Source: GCA-2687515 sp002687515
GTDB taxonomy: Bacteria > Pseudomonadota > Alphaproteobacteria > Rhodospirillales > UBA2165
Assembly (NCBI GenBank): GCA_030745835.1
Contig: JASLNU010000058.1
Span: 1-64,000 of the forward strand
Length of the DNA stretch: 64,000 bases
Reading direction: 5' to 3'
Part shown: positions 49,761 through 60,155 of the stretch, piece after piece
Layout of the letters: the number at the start of each line of letters is the position of its first letter
Numbering within the stretch: position 1 is the stretch's first letter
Position numbers and translations under genes: made by a program
Notes under the pieces: generated by a model
Databases searched by the model: none
Seen by the model: the letters and a program-made list of their open reading frames with translations, nothing else
What the model was told of the DNA's origin: nothing

Positions 49761-50573
49761 ATGCTAGGGAGCCTCAGGAAAAAGCGCGCGCAAGCCGCAA
49801 ATTCGAGGACGCTGCCGGAACCGAATGACATCGATGGCGATGTCGATTTGGAAAACGGCATCATTGTCGTCGACGACAGCGCTCCGGAAGAAACCGTCGC
49901 GACATCCGAGATATTCCGCGAAGCGCCCGATGGCAGCGACGTTCCCGACAAAACCAAGGCCGGTTCGGGCAAAGTCTTCATTTTGGACATGGGTCCCATA
50001 TTCAAAGCCCTGGGCGTCGCGCGGAAAGACCGCATCGGTCACAGTCTGGTCCGCTTCTGCGACAACCTTATGGCCCGCGCGGTCGCCGGCAACGGCACCT
50101 ATGACAGCCAGGGATCGGACATGTTCTTCTTCAAACTGAATATGAGCGATGACGATGCGCTGCGCGCCGCAGTCAATATCGTGAACCAGGCCGGCACCCA
50201 TTTCCTGCGCGGCGGTTTCAAGGCTGAAGATTTAATCCCGCAGATGATCGATGCCGTGAACGAGGCCGAGGCGATGGGCGCCGATGGCGGCATCGATCCA
50301 AAGCGTGCGTTGGGCGCGCAAGCGCGGCGCCGGCGCACGGCCGAAGATGAGCGGCTGGCCAAGGCGGCCCGTGTGCTGATGCCCGAAACCAAGGCGCCGG
50401 AACATGATCCCGAATGGGAGGTCAATTCCCAGACCGCCCGCCCGGCGGGCATGCGCGTCAAGCGTGGCCCCCAACGCCGAAGCAGCCAACCAATTCCCTT
50501 TACCGGCACCGACCGCCGAACGGTACCGTACGGCCGCCGCCAGTCCGATAATCCGAAGATCCAATCCTGGTAG
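49761..50573 (+). CDS. Hypothetical protein with degenerate GGDEF-like domain
   Basis: A 270-residue soluble protein. Residues 1-70 are acidic and probably disordered. Residues 70-160 (KVFILDMGPIFKALG, DRIGHSLVRFCDNLMARAV, SDMFFFKLNMSDDDALRAAV) resemble the layout of a diguanylate-cyclase-type domain, but the GG[DE]EF signature is not conserved. The tail is basic and ends with FTGTDRRTVPYGRRQSDN, similar to the GPDRR motifs of the response regulator at 44510. A CtrA-type site precedes the gene, which hints at cell-cycle or motility control. The domain call is tentative. Confidence 0.65.
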   Translation: MLGSLRKKRAQAANSRTLPEPNDIDGDVDLENGIIVVDDSAPEETVATSEIFREAPDGSDVPDKTKAGSGKVFILDMGPIFKALGVARKDRIGHSLVRFCDNLMARAVAGNGTYDSQGSDMFFFKLNMSDDDALRAAVNIVNQAGTHFLRGGFKAEDLIPQMIDAVNEAEAMGADGGIDPKRALGAQARRRRTAEDERLAKAARVLMPETKAPEHDPEWEVNSQTARPAGMRVKRGPQRRSSQPIPFTGTDRRTVPYGRRQSDNPKIQSW

Positions 50574-50707
50574 ACGCGCCCCGCCGCCGGTCCCGATCTG
50601 ATCACTGACAACTGATTCCTGAATCCCTGTTCCCCTGCATCGAAGGGGGTGCTATCATTTTTTCGGGACAACTGCGGTCAAAACGAATTGAGGTGCCGGA
50701 GGCGGAT

Positions 50708-51196
50708 ATGTCGGGCTTTCTTGCGGCGTTGAAGGAATCTTACATCGCGCAGATGGAACGCCACCATAACAAGCCGTTCCTGGATGCGACCATGGCGGCC
50801 TGTGCGCTGGTGGCGACCGCCGACGGGCGGGTCACCTTTTCCGAAACCGTGCGTGTCGATCAGATCGTCGAAATCCTTGAGCAATTGAAAGCGTTCGACC
50901 CGGTCGAAGCCGCCGATTTGTTCCGCGATTACTGTGATATGGTGCTTGATAATCCCCGGGAAGGCCACGAGAAACTGGTGGCGCTGCTGGAATCGGTGCG
51001 CGGCGATCAGGAAACAGCCGAGCTTTTGATCCGCATCTGTCTCGCCGTCGCCGAAGCGGGCGGTAAAACCAGCCTGGTCGATCAAATCGAAATCGTCACC
51101 CTGTGCAGCTTACTGGAGTTGGATCCCGCCCATTTCGGCCTGTACAAAGGTCAATTGATCGAGGAACTGCACCGGGATGGCGCGTCGGCGCCGTAA
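50708..51196 (+). CDS. TerB-like domain protein
   Basis: A 162-residue all-helical cytoplasmic protein with a TerB (tellurite-resistance B-like) fold. The pattern is FLDATMAACALVATADGRVT (about residues 21-40), where aspartate and glutamate side chains can bind metal. A second related helix pair follows (LIRICLAVAEAGGKTSLVDQ). No other ter genes are nearby, so tellurite resistance should not be assumed. The ATG at 50708 is chosen because GGAGGCG lies just upstream; a GTG at 50693 is an alternative. Confidence 0.8.
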   Translation: MSGFLAALKESYIAQMERHHNKPFLDATMAACALVATADGRVTFSETVRVDQIVEILEQLKAFDPVEAADLFRDYCDMVLDNPREGHEKLVALLESVRGDQETAELLIRICLAVAEAGGKTSLVDQIEIVTLCSLLELDPAHFGLYKGQLIEELHRDGASAP

Positions 51197-51297
51197 TTGG
51201 TTGCGCGAAATCTGCTAAACTGGCGTCTTTACAACGGTTGGGGCGATGCCTAAGTAGCGGTAATCCGGCAACCCGATAAGGCACCCACCCACCCGAA

Positions 51298-52419
51298 ATG
51301 CCCGAAGGACCTCTATTCGAATACCGCGCGCGCGTGGCCGATGGGGCGTTGAAGCCCGACCCGGCACAGGAGCTGTTGGCCGAAAAGCTGCAGAGCCTGC
51401 ATCGGGCGCTCAACGGCTATATGCCATCGGCGGGGCAGGCCGGCTGGAAGGAACGTTTCGGGCTGACCCGCCGCCGCGAGGAGCCGCCCCTGGGGCTCTA
51501 TATCTATGGTGGTGTCGGTGGCGGCAAATCGATGCTGATGGACCTGTTTTTCGAAAGCGCCCCGGTTGCCCATAAACGCCGCGCCCATTTCCACGAATTT
51601 CTGCAAGACGTGCACAACCGGTTCAACCGCTTCCGGGCTGAAAAATCCGAGGACCAGGGCGATCCGATCCCGGCGGTTGCCGATCAGCTGGCGGACGAAG
51701 CCTGGCTCTTATGCTTCGATGAGCTGCAGGTCGCCAACATCGTCGATGCGATGATCTTGGGGCGCCTGTTCGAAGCCCTGTTTGAGCGCGGCGTGGTGAT
51801 GGTCGCCACCTCCAACCGGCCGCCCCATGATCTTTACAAGGACGGGCTGCAGCGCGATAAGTTCGTTCCCTTTATCGAGCTGATATCGGCGAAACTGGAT
51901 ATCCTGCAACTGGCCAGCGGCGGCGATTACCGGCTCGAGCGGATGCGCGACATGCGCGTTTACCAGCAGCCCGCGGACAATGCCGCGGCGCGCGCCCTCG
52001 GCGCCTATTTTTCCGACCTTACCGGCGGCCGGGCGCCGGCGGTGGAAATTATCGAGGTCAAGGGCCGCAGCCTGAAAGTTCCGGCGGCCGGCGGCGTCGC
52101 CCGCCTGGAATTCGCGGATTTGTGCCAGAAGGCGCTGGGGGCGGCCGATTACCTGGAATTGGCGGAACGCTATCATACCGTGATCCTTGACCGAATCCCA
52201 GAAATGGGCGAAGCCGAAGCCGCCGCCGCGCGCCGCTTCGTGACCCTGATCGACGCCCTTTACGAAAACCGCGTGAAGCTTATCTGTTCCGCCGCCGCGC
52301 CGCCCGAGCGGCTCTATGTCAACGGCGAGGGCGCCTTCGAATTCGAACGCCTGGTCTCGCGCCTGATGGAAATGCAGTCGCTGGACTATCTCGGCCTGGC
52401 GCACGGGCGCGCGGAATAA
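51298..52419 (+). CDS. zapE: Cell division protein ZapE (AFG1-type ATPase)
   Basis: A 373-residue P-loop ATPase related to mitochondrial AFG1, which in bacteria acts on the FtsZ ring under stress. Walker A is GGVGGGKSMLMDLFF (about residues 65-79), Walker B is LLCFDELQVANIVDAM (about 138-153) and sensor I is VMVATSNRPPHDLYKDGLQR (about 167-186). No convincing ribosome binding site precedes the ATG. Genes for zapE and mdh are often neighbours in alphaproteobacteria, as here. Confidence 0.92.
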   Translation: MPEGPLFEYRARVADGALKPDPAQELLAEKLQSLHRALNGYMPSAGQAGWKERFGLTRRREEPPLGLYIYGGVGGGKSMLMDLFFESAPVAHKRRAHFHEFLQDVHNRFNRFRAEKSEDQGDPIPAVADQLADEAWLLCFDELQVANIVDAMILGRLFEALFERGVVMVATSNRPPHDLYKDGLQRDKFVPFIELISAKLDILQLASGGDYRLERMRDMRVYQQPADNAAARALGAYFSDLTGGRAPAVEIIEVKGRSLKVPAAGGVARLEFADLCQKALGAADYLELAERYHTVILDRIPEMGEAEAAAARRFVTLIDALYENRVKLICSAAAPPERLYVNGEGAFEFERLVSRLMEMQSLDYLGLAHGRAE

Positions 52420-52661
52420 CCCTGCGGCTGGCATGCGGCCATTGAAATCCCGCCCTTTCGTTATCATCTAGGTATAATCTTGAGGGATCGAGGTGGTATG
52501 GATTTATCCAATGATCAAAGGCGCTTAGGGGCCTCGGCTCTTGCCCTCGTTAACGAATTGCGCTACGTAGCGGCAAATGGTGGGCCGGTGCACGTTTAGC
52601 GCATCGATGCGCGCGCGCCTGCGGTGCCTTAAATTAATCAATCCGTTCGAAAGGGAAAACC

Positions 52662-53645
52662 ATGGCGAGGAACAAAATCGCGCTGATCGGCGCGGGGAAC
52701 ATCGGCGGAACGCTGGCCCATCTGGCGGGGCTCAAGGAACTTGGCGACCTGGTCCTGTTTGATGTTGTCAAGGACATGCCCCAGGGCAAGTCCCTGGATT
52801 TACTGCAGTCTTCGCCGATCGAAGGATTCGATGCCCAGGTCAAGGGCGCCAACTCTTATGCCGGTATCCGCGGCGCCGATGTCATCATCGTCACCGCCGG
52901 CGTCCCACGCAAGCCGGGCATGAGCCGCGACGATCTGATCGGCATCAATACCGGTGTCATGAAGGCGGTCGGCGAGGGCATCAAGAAATACGCGCCCGGC
53001 GCCTTCGTCATCTGCATCACCAATCCCCTGGATGTCATGGTCGGCGTCTTGCGCGATGCGTGCGGCCTGCCCCACAACCGCGTCGTCGGCATGGCCGGGG
53101 TCCTGGATTCGGCCCGCTTCCGCACCTTCCTGGCCGATGAAATGAAGGTTTCGGTGGAAGACGTCACCGCCTTCGTGCTCGGCGGGCACGGCGATACCAT
53201 GGTGCCGCTGGCGCGCTATTCGACGGTCGCCGGCATCCCGCTGCCCGACCTGGTGCGGATGAAATGGATCAGCCAGAAGAAACTGGATGAAATCATCCAG
53301 CGCACCCGCGACGGCGGCGCCGAAATCGTCGGTCTCTTGAAAACCGGCTCGGCTTTTTACGCGCCGGCCAGCGCCGCCATCCAGATGGCGGAAGCCTATC
53401 TCAAGGACAAAAAGCGGGTGCTGCCCTGCGCCGCCTATTTGCGCGGCGAATACGGGGTCAAGGGCCTCTATGTCGGGGTGCCCGTGGTGATCGGTGCCCG
53501 TGGCGTTGAGCGCGTCGTCGAGATCAAGCTGGATCCTGCGGAAAAGGCGGCGTTCAATAGATCGGTGCGCGCCGTCAAGAAGATGATCAATGAGAGCAAG
53601 AACATCCTGAAAAAGGCCGAAGCGGCGGCGGGCAAGAAGAAATAG
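52662..53645 (+). CDS. mdh: Malate dehydrogenase
   Basis: A 327-residue LDH-like (type 3) NAD-dependent dehydrogenase that oxidises malate to oxaloacetate. The nucleotide fold is IALIGAGNIGGTLAHLAGL and the NAD-selecting aspartate is in LVLFDVVKD. Substrate arginines lie in GVPRKPGMSRDD. The catalytic histidine is in LGGHGDTMVPLARYSTV (about residue 177). It heads mdh-sucCDAB-lpdA. The 240-bp upstream spacer (52420-52661) holds short palindromes such as GCGCATCGATGCGC but no clear promoter. Confidence 0.96.
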   Translation: MARNKIALIGAGNIGGTLAHLAGLKELGDLVLFDVVKDMPQGKSLDLLQSSPIEGFDAQVKGANSYAGIRGADVIIVTAGVPRKPGMSRDDLIGINTGVMKAVGEGIKKYAPGAFVICITNPLDVMVGVLRDACGLPHNRVVGMAGVLDSARFRTFLADEMKVSVEDVTAFVLGGHGDTMVPLARYSTVAGIPLPDLVRMKWISQKKLDEIIQRTRDGGAEIVGLLKTGSAFYAPASAAIQMAEAYLKDKKRVLPCAAYLRGEYGVKGLYVGVPVVIGARGVERVVEIKLDPAEKAAFNRSVRAVKKMINESKNILKKAEAAAGKKK

Positions 53646-53705
53646 GGACAGATAACAAATATTCTCCGGCAAGGGCCATTTTTCTGACAAAGGAATGGGA
53701 GTCCG

Positions 53706-54905
<1,200 letters not shown>

Positions 54906-54906
54906 G

Positions 54907-55782
54907 ATGTCCGTTCTCGTCGATAAGAACACCCGTGTCATCTGTCAGGGATTTACCGGCAGCCAAGGCACCTTCCATTCCGAGCAAGCCATCGCCTACG
55001 GCACGCAGATGGTCGGCGGCGTAACGCCGGGCAAGGGCGGATCGATCCATCTCGATCTGCCGGTTTTCGACACGGTCGCCGACGCCGTCGAAAAAACCGG
55101 CGCCAATGCATCCGTCATCTATGTGCCGCCGCCCTTTGCCGCCGAAGCGATCCTGGAAGCCATCGACGCCGAGGTCGAGCTTGTCGTCTGCATCACCGAG
55201 GGCATTCCGGTCCTCGACATGGTGCGCGTCAAAAGCGCGCTCGGATGCTCGGCGACGCGATTGGTCGGTCCCAACTGCCCGGGCGTCATCACGCCGGGCG
55301 AATGCAAGATCGGCATCATGCCCGGCCATATCCATCAGCGCGGGCGCATCGGCGTGGTCTCGCGCTCCGGCACGCTGACCTACGAAGCGGTCGGCCAGAC
55401 CACCAAGGCGGGCCTCGGCCAGACCACCTGCATCGGCATCGGCGGCGATCCGGTCAACGGCACCGATTTCATCGATTGCCTGGAAATGTTCTTAAGCGAC
55501 GAGGAAACCGAAGGCATCATCATGATCGGCGAAATCGGCGGCTCGGCCGAGGAAGACGCCGCCGCCTTCTACAAATCGTCCAAGGTGCAAAAACCGATGG
55601 TTGGTTTCATCGCCGGCGTCACCGCGCCGCCGGGCCGGCGCATGGGCCATGCCGGGGCGATTATCGCCGGCGGCAAGGGCGGCGCCGCCGACAAGATGGA
55701 AGCCCTGCGTTCGGCCGGCATCGAAGTTTCCGATTCGCCGGCCGCATTGGGTGAAACCATGCTCAAGGCGATGAACGGCTGA
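54907..55782 (+). CDS. sucD: Succinyl-CoA synthetase alpha subunit
   Basis: A 291-residue CoA-binding subunit that carries the phosphohistidine. The CoA domain begins VICQGFTGSQGTFHSEQAIA. The conserved GPNCPGVITPGECKIGIMPG is present, and the active histidine is in GRRMGHAGAIIAGGKG (about residue 248). The ATG at 54907 is decided by GGGAGG in the end of sucC and by the family N-terminus; the frame is open upstream inside sucC. Confidence 0.97.
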   Translation: MSVLVDKNTRVICQGFTGSQGTFHSEQAIAYGTQMVGGVTPGKGGSIHLDLPVFDTVADAVEKTGANASVIYVPPPFAAEAILEAIDAEVELVVCITEGIPVLDMVRVKSALGCSATRLVGPNCPGVITPGECKIGIMPGHIHQRGRIGVVSRSGTLTYEAVGQTTKAGLGQTTCIGIGGDPVNGTDFIDCLEMFLSDEETEGIIMIGEIGGSAEEDAAAFYKSSKVQKPMVGFIAGVTAPPGRRMGHAGAIIAGGKGGAADKMEALRSAGIEVSDSPAALGETMLKAMNG

Positions 55783-55856
55783 ACCCGGATTTTGCGCGGA
55801 CGCCGGGTGGCAATTCCGGCGAGCCGGCACCAGAACGGACCAAAGCGGACAAAGTC

Positions 55857-58817
55857 ATGGCAAATTCCAGCGATTCCATATTTACCGGCGCCAACGCCGC
55901 CTTCATCGCTGAATTGTATGAGCGCTTTCTCGACGATCCGGCCTCGGTCGACGCCTCCTGGACCGAGATTTTCGGCGAGCTGGACGACAATGCCGGGTCG
56001 GTCAAATCAGAGGTTGCCGGCGCCAGCTGGGCGCGCTCCAGGACGCGGGTGATCGGCAAGGACGGCGGCGAAACCGACACCGGCAACGGCGCCGGCCCAG
56101 CCGCCATCCAGGTGCCGGCGGACGGCGATTTTACCAAGGCCGCCCGCGATTCGGTGCGCGCCCGCATCCTGATCCGGTCCTACCGGGTGCGCGGCCATCT
56201 CAATGCCGCCTTCGATCCCCTGGGGCTGATCGGGTCCGGTTCGCACAAGGACCTGGATTACAAGACCTATGGCTTCACCGAGGACGATCTCGACCGCCAG
56301 ATTTACCTCGATAGCTACACCTCGATGGCGGGGCGCGAAACCGCCAGTTTGCGAGAAATCCTGGAGATCATGCGCGACAGTTATTGTTCCTCCATCGGCG
56401 TCGAATATATGCATATCCAGGAGATCGAGGAGCGCGCCTGGATCCAGGCCGAGGTCGAGGGCGTCGATTACCGCGCCAACTATTCCAACGAATTGAAAAA
56501 AGCCATCTACAAGGACATGGTCGAGGCCGAGGGCTTCGAAAGCTACCTGCAAACCAAGCATACCGGCACCAAGCGCTTCGGCCTCGACGGTGGCGAAAGC
56601 ATGATCCCATGCATCGAACGCATGCTGCGCACCGCCGCCTATGTCGGCATCGAGGAGGTGGTCATCGGCATGCCCCACCGCGGCCGCCTGAACGTGTTGG
56701 CGCGCACCATGGGCAAGCCCTATGTGGCCATCTTTTCCGAGTTTCAGGGCACCTCCGCGCATCCCGAGGATGTGCAGGGTTCCGGCGACGTCAAATACCA
56801 TCTCGGCGCCTCTGCGGAGCGCCAGTTTACCGAAGGCGACATGCATTTGTCGCTGACCGCCAACCCGTCGCATCTGGAATGTGTCAACCCGGTGGTGCTC
56901 GGCAAGGTGCGTGCCAAACAGAACCAGCGCGGCGACGAGGCCCGGGAAAAGGTGATGGGCCTTTTGATGCATGGCGATGCCGCCTTCGCCGGCCAGGGCA
57001 TCGTGCCCGAATCACTGGATCTGTCGCAATTGCGCGGTTACCGCACCGGCGGCTCGATCCATATCGTCGTCAACAACCAGATCGGTTTCACCACCAACCC
57101 GGCGCATTCGCGCTCGACCCCGTACCCCACCGATATCGCCAAGGGACCGCAGGCGCCGATTTTCCACGTCAACGGCGACGATCCGATCGCCGTCGCGCGG
57201 GTCGCCGACCTTGCCGTCCAGTTCCGCCAGAAATTCAAGCGCGACGTGGTTATCGATCTGTTCTGCTATCGCCGGCACGGGCATAACGAAGGCGACGAGC
57301 CGATGTTCACCCAGCCGATCATGTATAAGGCGATCGCCAAGCACCCGACCACGCGCCAGCTATTACGGGGCGAGCTGATCGCCGACGGCGTCATGACCGA
57401 CGCCGAGGCCGACCGTGTGGAGGCTGATTTCAAGGCCCACCTGGACGCCGAATTCGAGGCCGCGTCCAGCTACAAGCCGAATGTGGCCGACTGGCTGGAA
57501 GGCGTATGGGACGGCCTCACCCAGCTTCAGGGCGAAGAGGAAAAGCACGACGATCCGACCGGCGTCGATATTGACCTGTTGAAGGAGATTGGAACCTCGC
57601 TGGCGCGCGTGCCCGAACATATCAAGGTCAATTCCAAATTGGTGCGCCAGCTCAAGGCCCGCCACAAGATGATGGAATCGGGTGATGCCATCGACTGGGC
57701 GACGGGCGAGGCGTTGGCCTATGGCTCGCTGTTGGTCGAGGGTACCCAGGTGCGCCTGTCGGGCCAGGATTCCGGGCGCGGCACCTTTTCCCACCGCCAT
57801 TGTGTGATCGTCGATCAGGACAGCGAACAGCGTTACTACCCGTTGAGCGAAATCCGCGAGGGTCAGGCGGCGTTCGAGGTGATGGACAGTCCGTTGTCCG
57901 AATTTGCGGTGGCCGGCTTCGAATACGGCTATTCGCTGGCCGACCCCCACACCCTGACCTTGTGGGAGGCCCAGTTCGGCGATTTCGCCAACACCGCGCA
58001 GGTCATCTTCGATCAGTTCCTGTCGTCGGGCGAATCGAAATGGCTGCGCATGTCGGGCCTGGTGATGCTGTTGCCGCACGGCATGGAAGGCCAGGGTCCG
58101 GAACATTCATCGGCGCGGCCGGAACGGTTCCTGCAGCTTTGCGCCGAGGATAATATGCAGGTGGTCAACATCACCACGCCGGCCAATTTTTTCCACGCGC
58201 TCAGGCGCCAGACGCACCGCAATTTCCGTAAGCCCCTGGTCGTCATGTCGCCGAAATCCCTGTTGCGCCACAAGCTCAATGTTTCGGCGCTGCAAGATAT
58301 CGGTCCCGGCACCCATTTCCGCCGCGTGCTGCGCGAAACCGACGATCTGGTGTCCGATGCCAAGGTCAAGCGCCTCGTTCTCTGTTCGGGCAAGGTCTAT
58401 TACGACCTCCTCGAAGCCCGGCGCGAACGCGGCATCGACGATGTCGCCATATTGCGCATCGAACAGCTCTATCCCTGGCCGCGCGATAACCTGACCCGGC
58501 AATTGGCCGGCTATACCAATGCCGAGGTGGTGTGGTGCCAGGAGGAGCCGGCCAATATGGGCGCCTGGAATTTCGTCATGCGGCGGCTCGAATATGTTCT
58601 TGAAGACCTGGCCAAGGGCGACAGGGCGCCGCGCCGGCCGATTTATGTGGGCCGCGCCGCATCGGCGTCGCCGGCGACCGGCTCGCTCAAGGTGCATAAC
58701 GCCGAACAGGCGCTTTTGGTCGATCAGGCCTTGTCCCATAAGGCCAAGGATTTATTGCAGCCCTTCAAACGCATCGACGAAGATGTCGAGACCGCGGTGC
58801 GCGCCACCGATGCATGA
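55857..58817 (+). CDS. sucA: 2-Oxoglutarate dehydrogenase E1 component
   Basis: A 986-residue thiamin-diphosphate decarboxylase. The N-terminal peptide (FLDDPASVDASWTEIFGELD) is the segment that docks on the E2 core. The thiamin site includes GMPHRGRLNVLART, LHGDAAFAGQG-type sequence (MHGDAAFAGQGIVPE) and FCYRRHGHNEGDEP. The transketolase-like half has SGQDSGRGTFSHRH, QFGDFANTAQVIFDQF and LLPHGMEGQGPEHSSARPER. It follows sucD by 74 bases. Confidence 0.97.
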   Translation: MANSSDSIFTGANAAFIAELYERFLDDPASVDASWTEIFGELDDNAGSVKSEVAGASWARSRTRVIGKDGGETDTGNGAGPAAIQVPADGDFTKAARDSVRARILIRSYRVRGHLNAAFDPLGLIGSGSHKDLDYKTYGFTEDDLDRQIYLDSYTSMAGRETASLREILEIMRDSYCSSIGVEYMHIQEIEERAWIQAEVEGVDYRANYSNELKKAIYKDMVEAEGFESYLQTKHTGTKRFGLDGGESMIPCIERMLRTAAYVGIEEVVIGMPHRGRLNVLARTMGKPYVAIFSEFQGTSAHPEDVQGSGDVKYHLGASAERQFTEGDMHLSLTANPSHLECVNPVVLGKVRAKQNQRGDEAREKVMGLLMHGDAAFAGQGIVPESLDLSQLRGYRTGGSIHIVVNNQIGFTTNPAHSRSTPYPTDIAKGPQAPIFHVNGDDPIAVARVADLAVQFRQKFKRDVVIDLFCYRRHGHNEGDEPMFTQPIMYKAIAKHPTTRQLLRGELIADGVMTDAEADRVEADFKAHLDAEFEAASSYKPNVADWLEGVWDGLTQLQGEEEKHDDPTGVDIDLLKEIGTSLARVPEHIKVNSKLVRQLKARHKMMESGDAIDWATGEALAYGSLLVEGTQVRLSGQDSGRGTFSHRHCVIVDQDSEQRYYPLSEIREGQAAFEVMDSPLSEFAVAGFEYGYSLADPHTLTLWEAQFGDFANTAQVIFDQFLSSGESKWLRMSGLVMLLPHGMEGQGPEHSSARPERFLQLCAEDNMQVVNITTPANFFHALRRQTHRNFRKPLVVMSPKSLLRHKLNVSALQDIGPGTHFRRVLRETDDLVSDAKVKRLVLCSGKVYYDLLEARRERGIDDVAILRIEQLYPWPRDNLTRQLAGYTNAEVVWCQEEPANMGAWNFVMRRLEYVLEDLAKGDRAPRRPIYVGRAASASPATGSLKVHNAEQALLVDQALSHKAKDLLQPFKRIDEDVETAVRATDA

Positions 58818-58845
58818 GGCCAAAGTATGAGGCCAAAGTATGACG
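58811..58845 (+). repeat. Small tandem duplication between sucA and sucB
   Basis: ATGAGGCCAAAGT occurs twice in succession straight after the sucA stop region, a 15-bp duplication that places two extra ATG codons before the sucB ribosome binding site. Both lead only to short frames. Confidence 0.7.
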
Positions 58846-58861
58846 AGTGAGGAATCCGATC

Positions 58862-60121
58862 ATGGCAACTGAAATAACCGTCCCGACCCTCGGTGAATCG
58901 CTAAGCGAAGCGACCGTCGCCACCTGGCTTAAATCGGTGGGCGATGCCGTCCAGGCGGACGAGCCCCTGTTGGAGCTGGAAACCGACAAGGTGACCATCG
59001 AGGTAAATGCCCCGGCGGCGGGAACCCTGACCCAGATCGCCGCCGAGGAAGGCGCCGAAGTGGAAGTCGGCGCATTGCTCGGCGTTATCGGCGAGGGCGC
59101 CGTGGATGCCGCTCCCGCCGCCGCGCCTGCACCTGCCGCAGAAACCGCCGCGCCCGCCGCGGCCCCGGCCCCCGCACAAGAGGCGGGCCCCGCCGTATCT
59201 CCGTCTGTTTCTCCGGCGGTGCGCAAACTGATCGAGGAAAACAATCTCGATGCCGCCGCCATAGCGGGCACCGGCAAGGATGGCCGCGTCACCAAGGGCG
59301 ACGTGCTCGCCTATCTCAAGAACCCGCCTGAAACCTCAGTCTCAGCCGCGCCGGTCGCGGCCGCGGCTCCGGTCGAGGCTTCGGATGCCGAAAAAACGCA
59401 AATCCCGTCGCGTCCCGCCGGCCCGCGCGAGGAACGGGTGAAGATGACCCGCCTGCGCCAGCGCATCGCCGAGCGCCTGAAGACCGCCCAGAACACGGCG
59501 GCCATGCTGACCACCTTCAACGAAGTTGATATGACGGCGGTGATGCAGACCCGCGCCGCCTATCGCGATGCGTTCGAGAAAGCCCACGGCGTGCGCCTCG
59601 GCTTCATGAGCTATTTCGTCAAGGCGTCGATCGTCGCGCTCAAGGATTTCCCCGCCGTCAACGCCGAAATCGACGGCACCGATCTGGTCTACAAGAACCA
59701 TTACGATGTCGGCGTCGCCGTCGGTACGCCGCAGGGGCTGGTGGTGCCGGTGTTGCGCGACGCCGACCAGATGAGCTTCGCCGATGTCGAAAAAACGATC
59801 CGCGATTTCGGCGGCCGCGCCCGCGACGGGAAACTGACCATCGACGAGATGACCGGCGGCACGTTTACGATAACCAATGGCGGTATCTATGGCTCGATGC
59901 TGTCGACGCCGATCCTCAACGCCCCGCAATCGGGCATCCTCGGCATGCACAATATCGTCGAACGGGCCATGGTGGTCGATGGCGAGGTCGCCGTCCGTCC
60001 GATCATGTATCTGGCGCTCAGCTACGATCACCGCATCGTCGACGGCCGCGAAGCGGTCAGCTTCCTGGTGCGCATCAAGGAATGCATCGAAGACCCGCAG
60101 CGCATCATGCTGGACATGTAG
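58862..60121 (+). CDS. sucB: Dihydrolipoamide succinyltransferase (2-oxoglutarate dehydrogenase E2)
   Basis: A 419-residue core enzyme with one lipoyl domain (residues 1-77, lipoyl lysine in LELETDKVTIEVNAP, about K43). An Ala/Pro linker and an E3/E1-binding domain follow (VSPAVRKLIEENNLDAAAI). The catalytic domain has MTRLRQRIAERLK, the FTITNGGIYGSMLSTPI strand and the active site LSYDHRIVDGREAVSFL. The ATG at 58862 matches the family start and follows GAGGAATCC. Confidence 0.97.
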   Translation: MATEITVPTLGESLSEATVATWLKSVGDAVQADEPLLELETDKVTIEVNAPAAGTLTQIAAEEGAEVEVGALLGVIGEGAVDAAPAAAPAPAAETAAPAAAPAPAQEAGPAVSPSVSPAVRKLIEENNLDAAAIAGTGKDGRVTKGDVLAYLKNPPETSVSAAPVAAAAPVEASDAEKTQIPSRPAGPREERVKMTRLRQRIAERLKTAQNTAAMLTTFNEVDMTAVMQTRAAYRDAFEKAHGVRLGFMSYFVKASIVALKDFPAVNAEIDGTDLVYKNHYDVGVAVGTPQGLVVPVLRDADQMSFADVEKTIRDFGGRARDGKLTIDEMTGGTFTITNGGIYGSMLSTPILNAPQSGILGMHNIVERAMVVDGEVAVRPIMYLALSYDHRIVDGREAVSFLVRIKECIEDPQRIMLDM

Positions 60122-60155
60122 GGCGCATCTGAATAGTCAACGAAAGGATAAGGCC

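Noticed and set aside
50708..51196. Tellurite resistance determinant
   Set aside because: Only a TerB-like domain is present; no terACDEZ genes are nearby.
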